NCBI GenBank assembly: GCA_035543115.1
Contig: DATKKF010000003.1
Coordinates: forward strand, 1-10,948
Length of the DNA: 10,948 nt
Direction: 5' to 3'
Source of the DNA: RPRB01 sp035543115
GTDB taxonomy: Bacteria > Myxococcota > Myxococcia > Myxococcales > Myxococcaceae
Positions within the stretch are counted from its first letter, which is position 1. Each line of letters begins with the position of its first letter. Shown in pieces: positions 6,128-10,948 of the stretch. Under the pieces are notes generated by a model. That model made no database searches. It saw only the letters and a program-made list of their open reading frames with translations, and was not told where the DNA came from. Made by a program: the position numbers and the translations under genes.

Positions 6128-7309
6128 CTAGGGCTTCGGCTCGGCAATCAGGTCGAAGTCCGGCATGTCCGAGCGGACGAACTCGCGCATCCGGTTCACC
6201 AGCGCCGCCTCGATCTGCCGCGCCCGCTCGCGGGAGAAGCCAAAGTGGGTGCCGATCTGCTGGAGGGTCATCGGCTCGTCAGCCGTGAGCCGCTTCTCGA
6301 AGATGTACTTCTCCTTGCCCTCCAGGGTCGCCCCGAAGACCTCGAGCTTCCCGCGGAAGAGGCGCTTCAGCTCCTCGGTAGCGAGCCGCTCGTCGGCGGC
6401 GGGGAAGCCGCTCGAGGGCAAGATGCGGTCGCCCCGGGTCGTCTCACCGTCCTCGCCCACCGGCGCATCGATGGAGATCTCGTCCGGGCCGAGGCGCTGG
6501 TCCATCTCCACCACGTCCTGTTCGGTGACGTTCAGCCGCTCGGCGAGCAGCTTGGGTGTGGCCTCGTAGCCCTGCTTGAGCAGCCGCTCCTGCTCCTGGC
6601 GCAACTTGAAGAAGAGCTTCCGCTGGGCCTCGGTGGTCCCGAGCTTCACCATCCTCCAGTTGTCCATGATGTAGCGAAGGATGTACGCCCGGATCCACCA
6701 GGCCGCGTAGGTGGAGAGCTTCACCCCGCGTTCCGGATCGAACTTCTTCACCGCCTGCATCAGGCCGATGTTCCCCTCCTGCACCAGGTCGAGCAGCGAG
6801 AGGGGATTCCGGTGGTACTCGTGGGCCAGCTTCACCACCAGACGCAGGTTGGCCGAGACCAGGCGGGCCGCGGCATCCAGGTCACCGGTGCTCCGGTAGA
6901 CCCGGGCGAGGCGGGCCTCCTCCTCGCGCGGCAGCAGCGGGTGCCGCTGCACCTCGGCCATGTAGGCCGACATCGGATCGGCCCGGAAGACGCGATCCGC
7001 GGGTCGGGCGGGCGTGATGGCCGCGGACCCGGCGGCCACCGGTTCGATCTCGGCCAGCTCCTCGACGTCCGGCTCCGAGGGTTCGGCGGCCTCGGTGGCC
7101 TCGGACGACTCCGTCGTTTCCTCCTCGACCGGACGGGCCTCGCGGACTCCCTCGGCCTGGGGACGCGCCCTCCGGCCACTCCGGGCGCGCGGTGCCGGCC
7201 TCGGCGCTGCGGACCGCGCCGGCGCGGGCTTCGGCACCGTGGCGGCCGGGGCGGGACGGGCGGCCGGCTTGCGGCGGGGCTTGCCTGGCTTCTTCGGTGG
7301 ACGTGCCAT
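6128..7309 (-). CDS. rpoH: RNA polymerase sigma-32-type (RpoH family) sigma factor
   Basis: This sigma-70-family factor directs RNA polymerase to a stress-type promoter set. Conserved regions are clear: region 1.2 (about 111-142), region 2 with LLDLVQEGNIGLMQAVKKFD (172-191) and the core- and -10-binding stretch LSTYAAWWIRAYIL (198-211), the RpoH-box sequence QRKLFFKLR (229-237) that marks the sigma-32 group, region 3, and region 4.2 with the helix-turn-helix LQQIGTHFGFSRERARQIE (349-367). The core of about 280 residues equals a normal RpoH. The additional 110 N-terminal residues are unusual: first Lys/Arg/Ala/Pro-rich (1-60), then acidic (61-90). An internal Met113 would give a conventional length, but the extension has ordinary codon use and no stop codons. 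The spacing to the only SD-like run (AAGGAT) is long, about 16 bases. Myxobacteria carry several factors of this type, so the symbol marks the family rather than a proven orthologue. Confidence 0.9.
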   Translation of the reverse strand: MARPPKKPGKPRRKPAARPAPAATVPKPAPARSAAPRPAPRARSGRRARPQAEGVREARPVEEETTESSEATEAAEPSEPDVEELAEIEPVAAGSAAITPARPADRVFRADPMSAYMAEVQRHPLLPREEEARLARVYRSTGDLDAAARLVSANLRLVVKLAHEYHRNPLSLLDLVQEGNIGLMQAVKKFDPERGVKLSTYAAWWIRAYILRYIMDNWRMVKLGTTEAQRKLFFKLRQEQERLLKQGYEATPKLLAERLNVTEQDVVEMDQRLGPDEISIDAPVGEDGETTRGDRILPSSGFPAADERLATEELKRLFRGKLEVFGATLEGKEKYIFEKRLTADEPMTLQQIGTHFGFSRERARQIEAALVNRMREFVRSDMPDFDLIAEPKP

Positions 7310-7343
7310 GGGCGGGCGGACGGGATCCTTCTAGCAGGACCCC

Positions 7344-7360
7344 CGGCAGCGTGATTGCCA
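7344..7360. promoter_or_regulatory. Symmetric element readable as a sigma-54 promoter in both directions
   Basis: The 82-base gap between the divergent sigma factor and helicase genes contains the inverted repeat GGCA-N7-TGCC (7345-7359). Rightward, CGGCAGCGTGATTGCC (7344-7359) matches GGCA at -24 and TTGC at -12; the start would be near 7370, just before the helicase ribosome binding site GAGGGA (7371-7376). Leftward, TGGCAATCACGCTGCC (7360-7345) matches TGGCA and TGC with the same spacing; the start would be near 7335. The symmetry could instead mark a dimeric repressor or activator site. Confidence 0.3.
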
Positions 7361-7391
7361 GGGTGTGCGCGAGGGACTAAGCCCGTGCCCG

Positions 7392-9269
7392 ATGAGTGAC
7401 AACCCGCCCGCGCCCGAACGCGGCGACGCTTCCCTGCCTCCCGATGCGGCTCCGGCCCCGGAGACGGCGACCCCCGAGCGGCCGGCCGAGTACATGGCCG
7501 AGGTGGGCTTCGAGGACCTGGCGCTCTCCCCCGAGATTCGCCGGGCACTCGCAGACCGTGGCTACACGCACCCCACGCCCGTCCAGGCCCAGGCCTTCGA
7601 CCCGGTGATGCAGGGCAAGGACCTCATCGTCCGGAGCAAGACCGGGACGGGGAAGACCGCGGCCTTCGGGCTTCCGTTGCTGGAGAAGATGGACCCCGAG
7701 GACAAGGCCGTCCGTGCCCTCGTCCTCTGCCCCACCCGGGAGCTCGCGCTCCAGGTCGCTGCCGAGTTGCAAGACCTGGCCAAGTACAAGGGCGTCCGGG
7801 TCACGGCCATCTACGGCGGCGCGTCGATGCAGGATCAGGAGAACGCGCTGGAGAGCGGCTCGCCCATCGTGGTCGGCACGCCGGGCCGCATCTACGACCA
7901 CATCCGGAGGAAGAATCTCAAGCTCCAGGGCTGCCGGCACGTCGTGCTCGACGAGGCCGACGAGATGCTGAACCAGGGGTTCTACGAGGAGGTCACCCGG
8001 ATCCTCGACCAGCTGCCCAAGGGTCGCCAGGTCTTGCTCTTCAGCGCCACCGTGCCCCCGGAGATCCAGAACCTCATCAGCCAGTACACCACCTCCCCGG
8101 AGATGCTGATGCTCTCCGGCGACGTCCTCACCGTCGACCACATCCACCACGTCCGCTACGACGTGACCGACGCCTACCCCAAGCCGCGGAACCTCATCTA
8201 CGTGCTGGAGATGGAAGAGCCGGACAACGCCATCGTCTTCTGCAACACCCGGGACGACACGGCGCTGGTGACCGCGGTCCTGAACCGGAACGGCTTCGAC
8301 GCCGAGCTGCTCAACGGCGACCTCCCCCAGAAGGAGCGGGAGCGGGTGATGGCCAAGGTGAAGCGCGGCGAGGTCGCCTTCATGGTGGCGACCGACATCG
8401 CCGCCCGCGGCATCGACATCTCCGACCTCCAGTACGTCATCAACTACTCGCTGCCCGAGGACCCGGCAGTGTACCTGCACCGCGTCGGGCGGACGGGGCG
8501 CATCGGGAAGAAGGGCACGGCGATCAACCTCATCTCCGGCCGGGAGCTCGGGACGTTCACCGTGCTGGAGAAGAAGTACGGCATCAAGTTCGAGAAGCGC
8601 GAGATGCCCTCGCCCGAGGTGGCGATGACGATGTGGACCGAGCGGCACGTGCGGGAGATCCAGTCCGCCGCCGCCGGGAGCGTGTACGAGGGGTACCTCG
8701 GGCTCGCCGGCGAGCTGAAGCAGCGCCCGGACGCCGACGACTCCATCGCCTATCTCTTGAAGTTCTTCTTCGGGCACCTGCGGATGGAGAAGCTCAAGGC
8801 CGCCGGGGGTGCGGAGGCCGCACCGGCGCCGGCGAGGCCTCCTCGCGAGCGCGAGCGGTCCCGGAGCGACCGGCCACGGCGGGAGGAACGGGGCGAGCGG
8901 CCCGAGAGACGCGAACGGTCCGAGCGCGGCGAGCGCTCCGGCGCGCCGCGCGAGCGGCGGGAACGCGCGGAGCGGCCACCCCGCCGGGACCGTGCCGAGG
9001 AGGCGTCGGCGCCGCCGGCCGAGTCGGGGACGCCGGGACAGGTCCGCCTCTGGATGAACGTCGGCAGCATGGAGGGCCTGGACGCCGCGGGAATCACCTC
9101 GATGCTCGAGGGCTTCGGCGCGCCGGTGGGAAAGCTCCAGCGGCTGGACGTCAAGCAGACCTACAGCTACGCCTTCGTCGCCGAGGAGGACGCTCCGGCG
9201 TTCGAGAAGCTGGACGGACAGAAGCGGGGCGAGAAGTCGCTCCGCCTGGAGCGTGCGAGGCGGCGATGA
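7392..9269 (+). CDS. DEAD-box ATP-dependent RNA helicase with DbpA-type RNA-binding tail (625 aa)
   Basis: It unwinds or remodels RNA using ATP, in the cytoplasm. All core motifs are present: Q motif (F40 with PTPVQ at 61-65), motif I SKTGTGKT (82-89), Ia PTRELALQ (114-121), Ib TPGR (163-166), II DEAD (187-190), III SAT (218-220), IV IVFCNT (281-286), V ATDIAARGIDI (333-343) and VI HRVGRTGR (363-370). After the two RecA domains comes a helical segment (to about 470), an Arg/Glu-rich disordered linker (about 483-540), and a C-terminal domain starting at VRLWMNVG (551-558) with YAFV near 593 that matches the DbpA/CsdA RNA-binding fold. Length and order resemble DeaD/CsdA, the ribosome-assembly and cold-response helicase. 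The ATG at 7392 fits the family better than a GTG at 7365; GAGGGA lies 15 bases upstream, a long spacing. The stop overlaps the next start (ATGA), so the next protein is probably made with it. Confidence 0.93.
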   Translation: MSDNPPAPERGDASLPPDAAPAPETATPERPAEYMAEVGFEDLALSPEIRRALADRGYTHPTPVQAQAFDPVMQGKDLIVRSKTGTGKTAAFGLPLLEKMDPEDKAVRALVLCPTRELALQVAAELQDLAKYKGVRVTAIYGGASMQDQENALESGSPIVVGTPGRIYDHIRRKNLKLQGCRHVVLDEADEMLNQGFYEEVTRILDQLPKGRQVLLFSATVPPEIQNLISQYTTSPEMLMLSGDVLTVDHIHHVRYDVTDAYPKPRNLIYVLEMEEPDNAIVFCNTRDDTALVTAVLNRNGFDAELLNGDLPQKERERVMAKVKRGEVAFMVATDIAARGIDISDLQYVINYSLPEDPAVYLHRVGRTGRIGKKGTAINLISGRELGTFTVLEKKYGIKFEKREMPSPEVAMTMWTERHVREIQSAAAGSVYEGYLGLAGELKQRPDADDSIAYLLKFFFGHLRMEKLKAAGGAEAAPAPARPPRERERSRSDRPRREERGERPERRERSERGERSGAPRERRERAERPPRRDRAEEASAPPAESGTPGQVRLWMNVGSMEGLDAAGITSMLEGFGAPVGKLQRLDVKQTYSYAFVAEEDAPAFEKLDGQKRGEKSLRLERARRR

Positions 9270-9790
9270 GCGAGCGACCGACGGCCGAGGCACTGCGCCA
9301 GGTTCCCCTGCTCGCGGGACTGACCGAGGCGGAGCGGGCGGAGATCGCCGGGCTCGCCGAGCTGAAGACTCTGGAGGCACAGCTCCCGCTGTTCCGGGAG
9401 GGAGACGCCGGGGACGCGCTGGTGTTCCTGCTCTCGGGCTCGGCGCAGGTGGTGAAGAAGGACCCCACCGGGAAGCACCAGGTGCTCTCGGTGGTCTCCG
9501 CGCCCGCGGTGCTGGGGGAGATGGCGGTGCTCGAGGCCGGCGGGAAGCGTAGCGCCTCGGCCATCGCCGTCGGGCCGGTGACCCTGGCGGTCGTCCCCGG
9601 TCCGGCGCTTCGCGCCCGGATGTCGAGTGGGAACGTCGCCGCGCTCAAGATTGCCCACGGGCTCGCACGGATCCTCGCGCGGCGGCTCGGAGAGGTGAAC
9701 GCCCGGCTGGTGCAGGTGCTCCAGAGCGGGACGGCCGATGCCGGAGTCGCCGAGGCCCAGCAGGCGCTCGGGCACGACACGGCGTCCTGA
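9266..9790 (+). CDS. Stand-alone cyclic nucleotide-binding domain protein (174 aa)
   Basis: The ATG at 9266 overlaps the helicase stop codon, and GAGG at 9257-9260 gives a well-spaced ribosome binding site. Residues 10-120 form a CRP-type cyclic-nucleotide-binding barrel: LRQVPLLAGLTEAERAEI at the front, an F-R-EGDAGD turn (43-50), LVFLLSGSAQV (52-62), and a phosphate-binding cassette with Gly84-Glu85 (GEMAVLE) and Arg95 (KRSASA). The Glu and Arg that contact cyclic nucleotide are present, so ligand binding is plausible. A long C-terminal helix follows (about 124-153), with no helix-turn-helix, kinase or channel domain, so it is not a CRP-like transcription factor. It may act as a sensing partner, perhaps of the helicase it is coupled to; that is inference. 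cAMP or another nucleotide is possible. Confidence 0.88.
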   Translation: MSERPTAEALRQVPLLAGLTEAERAEIAGLAELKTLEAQLPLFREGDAGDALVFLLSGSAQVVKKDPTGKHQVLSVVSAPAVLGEMAVLEAGGKRSASAIAVGPVTLAVVPGPALRARMSSGNVAALKIAHGLARILARRLGEVNARLVQVLQSGTADAGVAEAQQALGHDTAS

Positions 9791-9877
9791 AGCGCGGATG
9801 CTGTTGCCGCAGCAGACCTCGACTGAGGGCAAGGCGGATCGGAGCCGCGAAACGTCAGCGGGTCCCCGGCGACATTC

Positions 9878-10552
9878 CTAGATCGAAGCACTCGGCCCGC
9901 GCTTCACTGCCTCGCGGAGCGCGTGCACGCCGGCGCCTGGGCCGCCTGGGTGGGCGAAGACGCAGGTGCCGGCGACGAGCACGTCCGCGCCCGCGGCCGC
10001 GGCGATCGGCCCGGTCGTCAGATCCACCCCCCCGTCCACCTCGAGCTCGCACCGCGGCGCTCGCTGCTGGAGGAGCGCCCGCGCCCGGGTCAGCTTGGGC
10101 ATCACCTCGTGGATGAACTTCTGCCCGCCGAATCCGGGGTTCACCGTCATCAGGAGCAGCAGATCGAGGCTCTCGATGACCTCGTCGATCGTCCCGAGCG
10201 GCGTCGCGGGGTTGAGCCCGACGCCGACCTGCTTCCCGAGCTGGCGCACCTGCTGGATGGCGCGGTGCAGGTTGGGAGTCGCCTCCTGGTGCAGGATCAG
10301 GAGGTCTCCGCCCGCCTTGATGAAATCCGCGGTGTAGCGCTCCGGCCGCTCGATCATGAGGTGAATCTCCAGGGGCAGCTTCGTCCCCCGTCTCATCGCC
10401 TCGACGATCGGGATGCCGAGCGTCAGGTTAGGGACGAACAGCCCATCCATGACGTCGATATGGAACCGGTCCGCCCCGCCCCGCTCGGCGTCGGCGACCT
10501 GCTCGCCCAGTCGCCAGTAGTCGGCCGCCAGGATGGAGGGGAGGATCTTCAC
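9878..10552 (-). CDS. rpe: Ribulose-phosphate 3-epimerase
   Basis: It interconverts D-ribulose 5-phosphate and D-xylulose 5-phosphate in the pentose phosphate pathway; it is cytoplasmic and metal-dependent. The 224 residues equal the usual family length and form a TIM barrel. Visible signatures are PSILAAD (5-11), HIDVMDG (31-37) supplying metal ligand His31 and catalytic Asp33, the metal ligand His64 in EIHLMI, the mobile loop MTVNPGFGGQKF (135-146), and EVDGGV (171-176) with the second catalytic Asp173. The phosphate-binding end is AGTCVF (194-199). The start is a GTG at 10552, two bases after the stop of the upstream phosphogluconolactonase gene, so the two are surely co-transcribed and probably translationally coupled. 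It converges on the cyclic-nucleotide-binding gene, with an 87-base gap lacking a convincing T-tailed terminator. Confidence 0.95.
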   Translation of the reverse strand: MKILPSILAADYWRLGEQVADAERGGADRFHIDVMDGLFVPNLTLGIPIVEAMRRGTKLPLEIHLMIERPERYTADFIKAGGDLLILHQEATPNLHRAIQQVRQLGKQVGVGLNPATPLGTIDEVIESLDLLLLMTVNPGFGGQKFIHEVMPKLTRARALLQQRAPRCELEVDGGVDLTTGPIAAAAGADVLVAGTCVFAHPGGPGAGVHALREAVKRGPSASI

Positions 10553-10554
10553 GC

Positions 10555-10948
10555 TCAGCTCGACTGACCTAGCCCGGCCGCCGCCGCCCGGTCCACCAGG
10601 AAGGTCACCCGGCCCGAGGCGGGCACGATGCCCCGAGCTGGAATCTCCGCCACCGGAGCGCTTCCCTGGAGCACTTCCCGGAGAGCCCAGGCCTTGTCGT
10701 CGCCGGTCACCAGAAACAGCACCTCCGCCGCCGCGTTCAACACCGGGAAGGTCAGGGTGATGCGATGCGTCCGGAACTTCTCCACCCAGTTGGCCACGAC
10801 CCAGCGGGCACGCTCGTTCAGCGCCGGCGAGTGCGGGAAGAGGGACGCGGTGTGCCCGTCCGGACCGAGCCCGAGCAGCACCAGGTCGAAGCTCGGGAAC
10901 GTCGCCGTGCCGGGGAAGAGCTTCCGCAGCGTCTGCTCGTAGTCCGCC
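10555..10948 (-). CDS. pgl: 6-phosphogluconolactonase, C-terminal part (5' end beyond window)
   Basis: The frame is open from the right edge to a TGA at 10557-10555; about 130 of an expected 230-250 residues are visible. The product hydrolyses 6-phosphogluconolactone to 6-phosphogluconate, the second step of the oxidative pentose phosphate pathway. Diagnostic stretches are FDLVLLGLGPDGHTASLFP, the family's active-site signature with its conserved Asp-Gly-His, and RITLTFPVLNAAAEVLFLVTG, followed by KAWALREVL. The tail reads IPARGIV and then VTFLVDRAAA, as in the devB/Pgl family. The upstream ORF remains open through ADYEQTLRKLF, so the GTG at 10881 is only an internal codon. It is followed after two bases by rpe, placing consecutive pentose phosphate steps in one unit; glucose-6-phosphate dehydrogenase may lie upstream, outside the window. 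Confidence 0.93.
   Translation of the reverse strand, partial: ADYEQTLRKLFPGTATFPSFDLVLLGLGPDGHTASLFPHSPALNERARWVVANWVEKFRTHRITLTFPVLNAAAEVLFLVTGDDKAWALREVLQGSAPVAEIPARGIVPASGRVTFLVDRAAAAGLGQSS

Noticed and set aside
7377..9380. 667-codon open frame opposite the helicase gene
   Set aside because: Composition is low-complexity and it mirrors a gene with every DEAD-box motif intact.
9791..9877. Gap between convergent genes, with a weak hairpin TGCTG-N6-CAGCA at 9799-9814
   Set aside because: The stem is short and no T-tract follows on either strand. Termination must occur near here, but I cannot point to a supported terminator.
1..10948. Search for CRISPR arrays, tRNAs, insertion-sequence ends, toxin-antitoxin or defence genes
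   Set aside because: No spaced identical repeats, tRNA-like cloverleaf, transposase motifs or defence-type domains were seen on either strand.

Overview
The window is strongly G+C-rich, densely packed DNA with long spurious open frames opposite its genes. The gene set suggests a myxobacterium (Myxococcota, perhaps Cystobacterineae or Anaeromyxobacter-like): a sigma-32-type factor with a long N-terminal extension, a DEAD-box helicase with a DbpA-type RNA-binding tail, a von Willebrand A/DUF4159 membrane pair, and several candidate sigma-54 promoter elements. The taxon is inferred from protein character only. No tRNA, rRNA, CRISPR array, insertion sequence or phage gene was seen.

Layout. Positions 1-1281 carry three short rightward genes of unknown role: the C-terminal part of an unrecognised protein, a small secreted protein (539-823) and a four-cysteine zinc-ribbon-like protein (916-1281). 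From 4333 leftward to 1302 is a translationally coupled two-gene unit: a DUF4159 protein with a twin-arginine-like leader, then a 761-residue membrane protein with a VWA domain and a glutamine-amidotransferase-like domain. Divergent from it are a small TPR-like, tail-anchored protein (4449-4706) and, overlapping by 4 bases, a 472-residue membrane-anchored protein (4703-6121) made of two copies of a beta-rich domain.

Positions 6128-7309 (leftward) encode an RpoH-family sigma factor. Divergent from it lies a DEAD-box RNA helicase (7392-9269), coupled through an ATGA overlap to a stand-alone cyclic-nucleotide-binding protein (9266-9790). The right end carries leftward sugar-phosphate genes: the 3' part of 6-phosphogluconolactonase, then ribulose-phosphate 3-epimerase 2 bases later, the oxidative-to-non-oxidative transition of the pentose phosphate pathway.

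How they fit together. The window joins several small operons and is not one pathway. The sigma factor and helicase fit stress or cold/heat adaptation of transcription and RNA structure, and the cyclic-nucleotide-binding partner hints at second-messenger input. The VWA/DUF4159 pair and the tandem-domain protein are envelope proteins of unknown function. The least explained items are the tandem-domain protein with its TPR-like partner, the helicase/cNMP coupling, and sigma-54-like elements in three intergenic gaps. Nothing in the window is clearly a defence or mobile system.
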